Shown: piece by piece, positions 28,873-35,508 of the stretch
How positions within the stretch are numbered: the first letter of the stretch is position 1
Layout: the number at the start of each line of letters is the position of its first letter
Assembly (NCBI GenBank): GCA_019118935.1
Contig: DWXY01000059.1
Span: 1-35,508 of the forward strand
DNA: 35,508 nucleotides
Source: Candidatus Oscillibacter pullicola
GTDB taxonomy: Bacteria > Bacillota > Clostridia > Oscillospirales > Oscillospiraceae
Direction of reading: 5' to 3'
Translations under genes and position numbers: made by a program
The notes under the pieces: generated by a model
The model's input: only the letters and a program-made list of their open reading frames with translations
Told to the model about the DNA's origin: nothing
The model's database searches: none

Positions 28873-29780
28873 GACGCCTGCTGCCTGCAATTTTGGCCTG
28901 CCTGCTGTTGGCGGGCTGCGGCGCTCCGGCGGAAACGGCGGGGACCACCGCAGAAAACTCGTCAGAAGCCCTGCCGAACTCCGCTCCGGCGGAGATTTCG
29001 GAAACCACTGTGAAAAAGGCATTGGAAAACCTGCCGGAGGCGATGGAATCCGCCCCGGCGGAACCCTTCTGCGCCCCTGCTGTGATGTCGGTGGGGCAGA
29101 CGCCGGAGGAGGACTGTGACCTGCCCACGGAATCCGTCTCCCTGTACGACTGGCCCGCCTCCGGCGAACCGCTTGCCCTGCTGGCGGAACTTCCAATGGC
29201 CCTCTACGGCGTGGCAGACGGGGAAGAAGCTCCCCACATGCTCTTCCGCTGGGGCGATACGCTGACGGAGTTTCCGGACTGGACGATTTACACCCCAAAA
29301 TCCGTGACGCCGGAGCTGCTGGCCCTGGACCTGGACGGTGACGGCGCCCTGGAGCCGGTGGTCCTCTGTTACCGGGGTGGGACCCAGGTATGTGTCTATG
29401 ACCTGCATGTATTGCAGCAATCGGACAGCATCCTGACAGATTACCGCCTTCCGGAGACATTGTATGAAGAGCAGCTCTCGGCTCTGCTGACCTTGGGCGG
29501 CAGTGGTGAGACGCTGACCATCTCCCTGGGAGATCAATCCATCGAGGCGGCTCTGCCGGAGGGGGTGCAGGCGGAGACTTTGGAACACCTGTGGACCGGA
29601 GCATTCGTCTCCTGGCAGGCGGAGGATGGCACCTTGCGGCTTGTGGATCAGGCGGCGCTTCCGCCGGAAAGCAGCACGGCGATCTCCACTGTGTATCTGG
29701 CCGCACTCTCCGCCCGGGTCTCCTTTTCAGACGGCCAGTTCGCCCTCTCGGACTTCACACTGCAATCCAAACTTTCCTGA
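28869..29780 (+). CDS. Hypothetical lipoprotein in the tatD operon
   Basis: A 303-residue protein with a clear lipoprotein signal: MRRLLPAILACLLLAGC, lipobox LAGC. An acidic, Ala/Pro/Ser/Thr-rich linker follows to about residue 70. The body has no domain that I recognise, but LLALDLDGDGALEPVVL near residue 155 matches the Ca-binding/FG-GAP type DxDxDG loop seen in surface beta-propellers and VCBS-like proteins. The start ATG overlaps the tatD stop (ATGA), so the two are co-translated, and the radical SAM gene follows 25 bases later. Outer-face membrane anchoring is inferred. The pairing with TatD may be incidental. Confidence 0.88.
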   Translation: MRRLLPAILACLLLAGCGAPAETAGTTAENSSEALPNSAPAEISETTVKKALENLPEAMESAPAEPFCAPAVMSVGQTPEEDCDLPTESVSLYDWPASGEPLALLAELPMALYGVADGEEAPHMLFRWGDTLTEFPDWTIYTPKSVTPELLALDLDGDGALEPVVLCYRGGTQVCVYDLHVLQQSDSILTDYRLPETLYEEQLSALLTLGGSGETLTISLGDQSIEAALPEGVQAETLEHLWTGAFVSWQAEDGTLRLVDQAALPPESSTAISTVYLAALSARVSFSDGQFALSDFTLQSKLS

Positions 29781-29805
29781 GTTTTTCACACAAGGAGCGA
29801 TTTTT

Positions 29806-30429
29806 ATGGAAAAAGGCTTTACCATCACCTATGAATACGGGGACAACCTGTATGTGAACCCCACCAACCGCTGCAACTTCAACTGCGCGTTCTGCCTGCG
29901 GCACAACCAGAGCTCCGGCGGCAGCATCTACACCCACAACCTGTGGCTGAAGCGGGAGCCCACCAAGGAGGAGATCCTTTCCTCCATCGAGAGCTGGGAC
30001 CTCTCCCAATACAAGCAGCTGGTGTTCGTGGGCTTCGGCGAGCCCACCTACCGGTTCGACGACATCTGCTGGGTCATCGACCAGATGAAGGCCCACGGCA
30101 CCAAGATCTTCACCCGGATGGACACCAACGGCACCGGCTCCCTCATCAACGGCCGGGACATCGCGCCGGACTTCGCCGGCCGGTTCGACATGGTGTCTGT
30201 GTCGCTGAACACCGACACGGCGGAGAAGTACAATGCCCTGTGCCACCCTCAGCAGGAGAACGCCTACCAGGCCATGAAGGACTTCACGAAGGAGGTCCGG
30301 AAGTACGTGCCCACCGTAATGATGACCGTGGTGGACACCATCCCGAAGGAGGAGATCGAGAACTGCCGGAAGATCTGCGAGGAGGAGATCGGCGCCACCT
30401 ACCGGGTGCGGGAATACATCGCGGACTGA
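29806..30429 (+). CDS. TatD family-associated radical SAM protein
   Basis: A 207-residue small radical SAM enzyme. The cluster-binding CxxxCxxC is CNFNCAFC near residue 24, preceded by LYVNPTNR; VFVGFGEPTYRFDD corresponds to the GGE-like SAM-contact region and MDTNGTGSLINGRDI follows. The size and motifs match the family known for its link to tatD (TIGR04038 type), and tatD lies two genes upstream. No SPASM or other extra domain is present. The ATG at 29806 has AAGGAG nine bases upstream. The reaction and substrate of the family are not established. Confidence 0.92.
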   Translation: MEKGFTITYEYGDNLYVNPTNRCNFNCAFCLRHNQSSGGSIYTHNLWLKREPTKEEILSSIESWDLSQYKQLVFVGFGEPTYRFDDICWVIDQMKAHGTKIFTRMDTNGTGSLINGRDIAPDFAGRFDMVSVSLNTDTAEKYNALCHPQQENAYQAMKDFTKEVRKYVPTVMMTVVDTIPKEEIENCRKICEEEIGATYRVREYIAD

Positions 30430-30443
30430 CGAATGCCGGAAAA

Positions 30444-30476
30444 AGAGACGCCCGCAAGGGCGTCTCTCTGCTTTTT
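30444..30476. terminator. Bidirectional terminator between radical SAM and exporter genes
   Basis: A perfect 10-bp stem (AGAGACGCCC and complement), loop GCAA, with CTTTTT on the plus strand and TTTTT directly after the stem on the minus strand. Confidence 0.93.
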
Positions 30477-30482
30477 CCGATC

Positions 30483-31232
30483 TTATGTATGGAACACCAC
30501 GGACTTCACAATGATGCTGACGCCGCCCAGCAGGAAGAGGACGATGGCCCCCTTCTGGAGTTTTCCCTCTTCCAGCCGGGGCCCCAGCCAAGCGGCCAGC
30601 GCCAGGGCCAGCACCGCCGCGGGCAGGGAGGCCAGGCCGAACAGCAGAACCTGCCGTGTCAGCAGTCCGGTGACCGCGTAGACCACCAGCCGCACCGCGT
30701 TCTCCCCGAAGAAGAGAAAGCACATGCTGCCCTTGAACTCGTCGTAGTCCCTGGCCGTCCGTTGGAGATAGGCCACGATAAACAAATTGATGCCGAAGAG
30801 GCCTGCGGAGACGCCGGAAAAAGCCGACACCACCAGCCGCAGCCAGGGCCGGTCCTCCCGCTCCGGCCGGATGGACCGGAGATTCCGCGTGGCCATCTCC
30901 AGGCCCAGGAACACCACGATCACGCCCAGCACCGTCTTGATGACCCAGGGCAGGGAGAACCGCAGCAGCAGCGTGCCCGGGATGATGCCGCAGAGGTTCA
31001 CCGCCAGCAGGGGCAGGATCTTCCGCCACTGGAAGCTGCGGCGGTTCTTCCAGGTGATCCAGGCGTTCACCGGGCAGTCCAGCAGCAGCGTGCCCGGGGT
31101 GATGACCACGTTGTCCAGGCCCATGGACAGGATGGGTGCGGAGATCAGGGGATTGCCGAAACCGATCAGCCCCTTGACCAGATAGGCCAGCAGCTGCGCG
31201 GCGAAAATAAACAGTGCAGTCGAAAGCGTCAT
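30483..31232 (-). CDS. TSUP family transporter (sulfite exporter TauE/SafE-like)
   Basis: A 249-residue polytopic membrane protein with about eight helices in two halves. The N-terminal FIFAAQLLAYLVKGLIGFGN and the second-half VSAFSGVSAGLFGINLFIVA are the paired TSUP repeats; CPVNAWITWKNRRSFQWRK is the typical cytoplasmic loop after the first repeat. Family members carry sulfur- or carbon-containing anions; the substrate cannot be told. The ATG at 31232 follows GGGAGGG. TATAAT at 31267-31262 is its likely -10. It diverges from rpsF. Confidence 0.9.
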   Translation of the reverse strand: MTLSTALFIFAAQLLAYLVKGLIGFGNPLISAPILSMGLDNVVITPGTLLLDCPVNAWITWKNRRSFQWRKILPLLAVNLCGIIPGTLLLRFSLPWVIKTVLGVIVVFLGLEMATRNLRSIRPEREDRPWLRLVVSAFSGVSAGLFGINLFIVAYLQRTARDYDEFKGSMCFLFFGENAVRLVVYAVTGLLTRQVLLFGLASLPAAVLALALAAWLGPRLEEGKLQKGAIVLFLLGGVSIIVKSVVFHT

Positions 31233-31331
31233 CGTGTGTTCCCTCCCAGCTTTTCACTCTCATTATATACCACATTTCCGGCGGAAAGGGAACGGCATTC
31301 TGCCGCGGGCACGAAAAAAATGAAGTTTTCC

Positions 31332-31359
31332 TTGACATTTCCAGAATTTCCGATATAAT
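31332..31359 (+). promoter_or_regulatory. Strong sigma-A promoter of rpsF-ssb-rpsR
   Basis: Perfect TTGACA (31332-31337) and perfect TATAAT (31354-31359) with a 16-base spacer, the best consensus match in the window. Confidence 0.9.
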
Positions 31360-31390
31360 AATAGGGCTTGCAGTCTGCAGGCATATCCTT

Positions 31391-31411
31391 GCTCCCATCC
31401 CGAATGGGGGC
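31391..31411 (+). promoter_or_regulatory. rpsF leader hairpin, possible S6:S18 binding site
   Basis: GCTCCCAT pairs with ATGGGGGC (one G-T pair) around the loop CCCGA, 15 bases before the ribosome site. rpsF leaders in many bacteria bind the S6:S18 complex through a hairpin with an exposed CCG; this loop contains CCG. The match to the full motif is not verified. Confidence 0.4.
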
Positions 31412-31436
31412 CATTTGTCCAGAAGGAGGTGCAAAT

Positions 31437-31733
31437 ATGGCAAAGGTTTCTGCCAATTATGAGGTCGTGTATATCATCGACCCTGCACAGGGTGAGGAGA
31501 ACATCGCCGCGCTGGTGGCCAAGTTCAAGACCCTGGCTGAGCAGAATGGTTCCGCTGTGGAAGTGGAAGAGTGGGGCAGCCGCAAGCTGGCTTATCCCAT
31601 CAACTACAAGACCGAGGGTTATTACGTCCTGATGACCTTCACCAGCGAGCCTTCTTTCCCGAAGGAGCTGGACCGTGTTCTGCGGATCACGGACGGCATC
31701 ATGCGTTCCCTGATCGTCTGCAAGGGCGAGTAA
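31437..31733 (+). CDS. rpsF: 30S ribosomal protein S6
   Basis: A 98-residue protein of the ribosomal platform that pairs with S18. ANYEVVYIIDPAQGEENI, the central EWGSRKLAYPINYKTEGYYV and the final DRVLRITDGIMRSLIV are family hallmarks. The ATG at 31437 has AGAAGGAGGTG upstream. First gene of the conserved rpsF-ssb-rpsR operon; ssb follows after 12 bases. Confidence 0.98.
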   Translation: MAKVSANYEVVYIIDPAQGEENIAALVAKFKTLAEQNGSAVEVEEWGSRKLAYPINYKTEGYYVLMTFTSEPSFPKELDRVLRITDGIMRSLIVCKGE

Positions 31734-31745
31734 GGGGGCATTGAC

Positions 31746-32198
31746 ATGCTCAACAAGATCATCATCATGGGTCGTCTGACCCGGGACCCCGAGCTGCGCC
31801 GCACCGGAAGCGGCACCGCCGTCACGTCCTTCTCCCTGGCCGTGGACCGGGACTTCAAGTCCCAGAGCGGCGAAAAGGAGACCGATTTCATCGACGTGGT
31901 GGCCTGGCGCAGCACTGCGGAGTTTGTCAGCAAATACTTCACCAAGGGCCGCATGGCCGTGGTGGAGGGCCGGCTGCAGATCCGCGACTGGACGGACAAG
32001 GACGGCGGCAAGCGCAGAAGCGCCGAGGTCGTCGCCGACAACGTCTACTTCGGGGATTCCAAACGGGACGGCGCCGGCGATTTCGGCGGTGCGCCCACTT
32101 CTTACAGCGCCCCCATGGGCGGCCGCAGCGCCGCACCGATGGGCGGACAATCCGATTTCGCCGAGATCGGCGAGGAGGACGGCGAACTGCCGTTCTGA
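31746..32198 (+). CDS. ssb: Single-stranded DNA-binding protein
   Basis: A 150-residue OB-fold protein protecting single-stranded DNA in replication and repair. MLNKIIIMGRLTRDPELR, FSLAVDRDF and DFIDVVAWRSTAEFVSKYF are SSB hallmarks. After about residue 108 a Gly/Ala/Ser/Pro-rich linker leads to the acidic tip EEDGELPF, the docking peptide for partner enzymes. Ribosome site AAGGGGG. Placed between rpsF and rpsR as in most Bacillota. Confidence 0.98.
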   Translation: MLNKIIIMGRLTRDPELRRTGSGTAVTSFSLAVDRDFKSQSGEKETDFIDVVAWRSTAEFVSKYFTKGRMAVVEGRLQIRDWTDKDGGKRRSAEVVADNVYFGDSKRDGAGDFGGAPTSYSAPMGGRSAAPMGGQSDFAEIGEEDGELPF

Positions 32199-32223
32199 CT
32201 TTTGATAAAGGAGGAACCATTTC

Positions 32224-32475
32224 ATGGCTTTTGATCGTGAAGCGAGACCCGCTCGCCCCAACCGCGGCAAGCGCCGCAAGGTCTGCCAGTTCTGCGCGGA
32301 CAAGTGCGAGCATATCGATTACAAAGACGCCGCCAAGCTGCGCCGCTTTGTCTCTGAGCGTTCCAAGATCCTGCCCCGCCGGACCACCGGCACCTGCGCC
32401 ATGCATCAGCGTCAGCTGACCGAGGCCATCAAGCGCGCCCGGCAGATCGCTCTGCTGCCCTACGTCACCGACTGA
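32224..32475 (+). CDS. rpsR: 30S ribosomal protein S18
   Basis: An 83-residue basic protein and partner of S6. It is the zinc-ribbon (C+) form: CQFCADKC near residue 21, with the further cysteine in [28 protein letters not shown] and the end IALLPYVTD are diagnostic. Ribosome site AAAGGAGG nine bases before the ATG. Last gene of the operon. Confidence 0.98.
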   Translation: MAFDREARPARPNRGKRRKVCQFCADKCEHIDYKDAAKLRRFVSERSKILPRRTTGTCAMHQRQLTEAIKRARQIALLPYVTD

Positions 32476-32494
32476 GGCAGATCGTGACTGAACA

Positions 32495-32529
32495 AAAGCT
32501 CCCCCATCCGCTGGATGGGGGAGCTTTTT
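32495..32529 (+). terminator. Intrinsic terminator of rpsF-ssb-rpsR
   Basis: A perfect 15-bp stem (AAAGCTCCCCCATCC and complement), loop GCT, ending in TTTTT. Confidence 0.95.
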
Positions 32530-32586
32530 CTTTCAACCAGGCGCCGGGCAGAGCGGCCTGCTTCTCTGTGAAACAGATCTTTTTCC

Positions 32587-32615
32587 TTGTGTTTCTCCCC
32601 GTTTCATGCTAGGAT
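32587..32615 (+). promoter_or_regulatory. Possible promoter of the AEC transporter gene
   Basis: TTGTGT (32587-32592), 17-base spacer, TAGGAT (32610-32615). Modest consensus match, 36 bases before the start codon. Confidence 0.5.
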
Positions 32616-32650
32616 AGACTGCGTCTTTGTCTTGTGGAGGGAAATGTTTT

Positions 32651-33571
32651 ATGGCAATCCTGCTGTTTCAACAAATCGCACAGCTCTTTCTCTGTATCAT
32701 TCTGGGCTGGCTCCTGGTCCGCCTGCGCCTGCTGAAGCCGGAGGACAGCCGGGTACTCTCCGTGGTGTGCCTGTATCTGGTCACCCCCTGCGTCATTGTG
32801 ACGGCGTTCCAGATCGACCGCACGCCGGAGCTGCTCCACGGCCTGGCCCTCTCTCTGGGAACAGCCATCGGCATCCATGTGTTCCTGTTTGCCGCCGTGG
32901 CCCTGCTGCGGCGCCCCCTGCACCTGACGCCGGTGGAGCAGGCGTCTGTGATCTATCCCAACTGCGGCAACCTCATCATTCCGCTGGTGACCGCTATCCT
33001 GGGGCGGGATTGGATCATCTTTGCCAGTATGTTTCAGCTGGTGCAGCAGTTTCCCATGTGGACCCACTGCCGGATCCTCCTCAGCGGGGAGCGTTCCATC
33101 TCCCCCAAAAAGATCCTGCTGAATGTGAACATCCTCTCGGTCTTTGCGGGCGTGATCCTGTTCCTGGGCAACGTGTCCCTGCCCTCCGTGATCGAGGGCA
33201 CCATGGAATCCATCGGCGCCATGATCGGCCCCATGAGCATGTTCGTCGCCGGAATGCTGATGGGGGAGCAGGATCTGAAGGCGGTCCTGCGCATCCGCAG
33301 CATCTGGAAGGTGGCCTTCCTGCGGCTGATCGCCATTCCGCTGGTGGTCCTCTGCATCCTGAAATACTCCGGCCTGGCCGCCCTGGTCCCCAGCGGGTCC
33401 TCCATCCTGCTGGTGAGCCTGCTGGCCGCCTGCGCCCCCGCCGCCTCCAATGTCACCCAGATCGCCCAGGTCTATGGGCACGAGGGGGACTACGCCAGCG
33501 CCATCAATGTGCTCACATCCCTCCTGTGCATCGTGACCATGCCGCTGATGGTGCTGCTGTACCAGCTGTGA
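32651..33571 (+). CDS. AEC family transporter (auxin efflux carrier-like)
   Basis: A 306-residue membrane protein with about ten helices. The N-terminal FLCIILGWLLVRLRLL and LSVVCLYLVTPCVIVTAFQI are typical of PF03547, and VIYPNCGNLIIPLVTAILG is the characteristic broken helix. A second-half helix reads SMFVAGMLMGEQDL; AACAPAASNVTQIAQVYG near the end is the family's conserved closing motif. The ATG at 32651 has GGAGGG eight bases upstream. Bacterial members export or import small carboxylates such as malate; the substrate here is unknown. Convergent with the hydrogenase gene. Confidence 0.93.
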   Translation: MAILLFQQIAQLFLCIILGWLLVRLRLLKPEDSRVLSVVCLYLVTPCVIVTAFQIDRTPELLHGLALSLGTAIGIHVFLFAAVALLRRPLHLTPVEQASVIYPNCGNLIIPLVTAILGRDWIIFASMFQLVQQFPMWTHCRILLSGERSISPKKILLNVNILSVFAGVILFLGNVSLPSVIEGTMESIGAMIGPMSMFVAGMLMGEQDLKAVLRIRSIWKVAFLRLIAIPLVVLCILKYSGLAALVPSGSSILLVSLLAACAPAASNVTQIAQVYGHEGDYASAINVLTSLLCIVTMPLMVLLYQL

Positions 33572-33588
33572 CCGGACACGGCCGCGTG

Positions 33589-33634
33589 AAAAAGCACGGA
33601 GGGCCGCCCAAAGGGCGGTCCTCCGTGCCTTTTC
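33589..33634. terminator. Bidirectional terminator between AEC and hydrogenase genes
   Basis: A 16-bp stem with one G-T pair (GCACGGAGGGCCGCCC with GGGCGGTCCTCCGTGC), loop AAA; CCTTTT follows on plus and TTTTT directly on minus. Confidence 0.93.
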
Positions 33635-33650
33635 CGTTGACAGGGTATTC

Positions 33651-35174
33651 TTATCGCTCTTCCACGTCTTTCAGACGGTCCACATAGGGGCTGGCGGTGC
33701 TGCTGACCTCCGCGGCCTCCTTCTTGAACTTCTCCACATTCAGAGTGCTCTCCCGCACGGGGGTGATGGTGCCGGCGCCGGCCACGCAGCCGCCGGGGCA
33801 GCCCATGCCCTCCAGCAGATAGCCGTTGCGCTTGCCGGCCTTGGCCATCATCAGCATCTTCTTGCACTCCCGCAGGCCGTCGCCGTACTCGATCTGCACC
33901 TCCCGGGTGGGGTCGATGTGCTTGATGGCCTCCACCACGGCAGCGGCCACGCCGCCGCCCACCGCGAAGCCGCGGCCCATGGAGGTGCCCTCGTTCAGGC
34001 CGTCCTCCGGGTCCGCCTCCAGGGTGTTGAAGTCGATGTTCTTGGCATCGAACATGCCCTGCAGCTCCTCAAAGGTCAGCACGTAGTCCACGTCGGAGCG
34101 GACAGATTTCCGGTTGGCCTCCAGCTTCTTGGCGGCGCAGGGCCCGATGAAGCAGATCCGGGCATCCGGATGGTCCTTCTTCACCATGCGGGCGGTGATC
34201 ACCATGGGGGTGAGGGCCATGGAGATGCAGTCCTTGAACTCCGGGAACAGCTTCTTGGCCATGACGGACCAGGCGGGGCAGCAACTGGTGCCCATGAAGG
34301 GCAGCTTCTCCGGCACCTCCGCCAGGAAATCCTTGGCCTCCTCCACGGTGCACAGATCCGCGCCGATGGCCACCTCCACCACATCGTCAAAGCCCAGGAT
34401 GCGCATGGCGGCCTTCAGCTTGGCGGGCGTGGCGGCCTTGCCGAACTGGCCCACAAAGGCGGGGGCCACGCAGGCGATGACCTTGGAGCCGCGGTTCATG
34501 GCGTTGATGACCTGGAAGATCTGGCTCTTGTCCGCGATGGCGGCGAAGGGGCAGTTCACCAGGCACATGCCGCAGGAGACGCACTTGTCGTAGTTGATCT
34601 TGGCCCGGCCCAGATCATCGGATTCGATGGCGTCCATGCCGCAGGCGGCGGCGCAGGGGCGCTCGATCTTGCTGATGGCATGGTAGGGGCACTGGTTGAA
34701 GCACCGGCCGCACTTGATGCACTTGTCCTGGTCGATGTGGCAGTGCTTGTCCTTATCCAGATAGATGGCGTCCTTGGGGCACACGTTCATGCAGGGATGG
34801 GACAGGCAGCCCTGGCAGCTGTCCGTGATCCGGATCTGCTTGGGGGGGCAGGCATTGCAGGCAAAGGAGATAATATTGACCAGGGGCTCCTCAAAATATT
34901 TGTCGTCGGCTGCGGCCGCCTCCTGGATGCCGGCGCTGACGGGCGTCTGCTCGCCGGCGGGCTGCAGGCTCATGCCAAGGGCCAGCCGCACCCGCTCCTG
35001 GACGATGGCCCGCTCCAGAAACACGTCGTGGCGGTGGCGGGCCACCTCTCCGGGAACGATGGTGTAGGGGATCATGTCCACCCGCTTCAGGTCCCCGCCC
35101 TCATAGGCCAGGCGGGCCACTTCGGTGAAGACATTGCGGCGGATCTCATCCACCGCGCTGTGTACGCCTCTCAT
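33651..35174 (-). CDS. [FeFe] hydrogenase, group B type, with ferredoxin-like clusters
   Basis: A 507-residue iron hydrogenase that evolves or oxidises H2 with ferredoxin. N-terminal cysteine clusters: CQGC...C...C (120-132), CIKCGRCFNQC (152-162), CAAAC (174-178) and CVSCGMCLVNC (198-208). The H-cluster signatures are L1 TSCCPAW (296-302), L2 GPCAAKKLE (344-352) and L3 MGCPGGC (457-463), the group-B versions. The start is ATG 35174 because GGAGG lies eight bases upstream; the ATG at 35189 has no ribosome site. Maturases HydE/F/G are not in the window. It is a lone transcription unit. Confidence 0.95.
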   Translation of the reverse strand: MRGVHSAVDEIRRNVFTEVARLAYEGGDLKRVDMIPYTIVPGEVARHRHDVFLERAIVQERVRLALGMSLQPAGEQTPVSAGIQEAAAADDKYFEEPLVNIISFACNACPPKQIRITDSCQGCLSHPCMNVCPKDAIYLDKDKHCHIDQDKCIKCGRCFNQCPYHAISKIERPCAAACGMDAIESDDLGRAKINYDKCVSCGMCLVNCPFAAIADKSQIFQVINAMNRGSKVIACVAPAFVGQFGKAATPAKLKAAMRILGFDDVVEVAIGADLCTVEEAKDFLAEVPEKLPFMGTSCCPAWSVMAKKLFPEFKDCISMALTPMVITARMVKKDHPDARICFIGPCAAKKLEANRKSVRSDVDYVLTFEELQGMFDAKNIDFNTLEADPEDGLNEGTSMGRGFAVGGGVAAAVVEAIKHIDPTREVQIEYGDGLRECKKMLMMAKAGKRNGYLLEGMGCPGGCVAGAGTITPVRESTLNVEKFKKEAAEVSSTASPYVDRLKDVEER

Positions 35175-35240
35175 TCTTTTTTCCTCCATTGTTCACCGGG
35201 CAGTCGCATTCTGAACCCGGCTACTTAGAATTGCGGAACT

Positions 35241-35269
35241 ATTATATCGGAAACACCGGCTGTTTGCAA
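35241..35269 (-). promoter_or_regulatory. Probable sigma-A promoter of the hydrogenase gene
   Basis: TTGCAA (35269-35264), 17-base spacer, perfect TATAAT (35246-35241), 66 bases before the chosen start. Confidence 0.75.
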
Positions 35270-35338
35270 GAACAAGTCGCCGGAAAGTCCTGGGCCGGCC
35301 GGATCTTTATATCTTTTTCACGCATTTCGCGCAAGACA

Positions 35339-35384
35339 GCGTGCGGCGGAGGACGCCTGGTCATGGACGCCCTCCGCCGCACGC
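35339..35384. terminator. 14-bp perfect hairpin near the right edge
   Basis: GCGTGCGGCGGAGG and its complement flank an 18-base loop. Neither side has a good T-run, so it may be a weak terminator of a gene beyond the window or a leader structure of something starting at the edge. Confidence 0.5.
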
Positions 35385-35404
35385 AGAGAGAAAGGAAATG
35401 AAAA

Positions 35405-35485
35405 ATGAAAAAAGAGAGGGGGGATCAGCGATCCTTCTTGGAGGATATCTGTATGATACCCCCAAAATCTAAAAACAACCTTTAA
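35405..35485 (+). CDS. Doubtful 26-codon ORF at the right edge
   Basis: An ATG at 35405 with AAAGGA eight bases upstream opens a 26-codon frame (MKKERGDQRSFLEDICMIPP then KSKNNL). The same stretch has nested inverted repeats (GGATC/GATCC; GGGGG/CCCCC), so it could equally be a structured RNA or the leader of a gene beyond the edge. No family is recognised. Confidence 0.2.
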   Translation: MKKERGDQRSFLEDICMIPPKSKNNL

Positions 35486-35508
35486 AAAGTTTGAACAGTT
35501 TATGAAGT

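Noticed and set aside
35175-35189. Upstream ATG at 35189 as the hydrogenase start
   Set aside because: No ribosome site precedes it, and the GGAGG after it serves the ATG at 35174.

Overview
The window is about 62% GC and reads as a chromosomal segment of a strictly anaerobic, endospore-forming member of the Clostridia, most like an Oscillospiraceae-type gut bacterium (Flavonifractor/Oscillibacter/Lawsonibacter neighbourhood). The grounds are: a spore germination protease (gpr), rubrerythrin, a group-B [FeFe] hydrogenase, TPP riboswitches with transcription terminators, Gram-positive lipoprotein signals, strong AGGAGG-type ribosome binding sites and TTG/GTG starts. The species call is inference. 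No insertion sequence, prophage, CRISPR, rRNA or tRNA gene was seen.

Layout. 1-2532: a polar amino-acid ABC transporter (binding protein, permease, truncated ATPase) on the minus strand, with an upstream region carrying repeated TGAATATT boxes. 2550-7026 (minus): rubrerythrin, a Na/Pi cotransporter with PhoU-like tail, a patatin-like lipase and a methyltransferase. 7134-9507 (plus): a duplicated DUF1538 membrane protein followed by a double PII-like protein. 9716-11387 (plus): a 53-residue helical protein, endonuclease IV and a GNAT acetyltransferase. 11401-12258 (minus): a Vat/CatB-type acetyltransferase with a possible 23-residue leader peptide. 12324-15996 (minus): a MacA/MacB-like export operon.

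16220-21279 is a thiamine salvage region. thiE, a HAD phosphatase and thiD lie on the minus strand; thiW (ECF substrate-binding component) and thiM lie on the plus strand. The two transcripts diverge from a 700-bp spacer that holds two TPP riboswitches, each followed by an intrinsic terminator, and on the plus side an extra structured leader that I cannot assign. A second, related HAD phosphatase closes the region. There is no thiC, thiG or thiL here, so thiazole and HMP salvage fits best.

21310-27991: thpR, a 285-bp cluster of consecutive palindromes, metG, exonuclease III, a LarA-family nickel racemase, gpr and rpsT. 28048-30476 (plus): tatD, a lipoprotein and a TatD-associated radical SAM protein. 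30483-32529: a TauE/SafE-type exporter (minus) diverging from the rpsF-ssb-rpsR operon (plus). 32587-35269: an AEC-family transporter (plus) convergent with the [FeFe] hydrogenase (minus). The last 330 bp hold the hydrogenase promoter, a long hairpin and at most one tiny doubtful ORF.

Most convergent gene pairs are separated by one hairpin with T-runs suitable for both strands. The observations most worth a second look are the unassigned RNA-like leader before thiW, the palindrome cluster after metG, the DUF1538/PII pair, the leader peptide before the Vat-like gene, and the HAD phosphatases flanking the thiamine genes.
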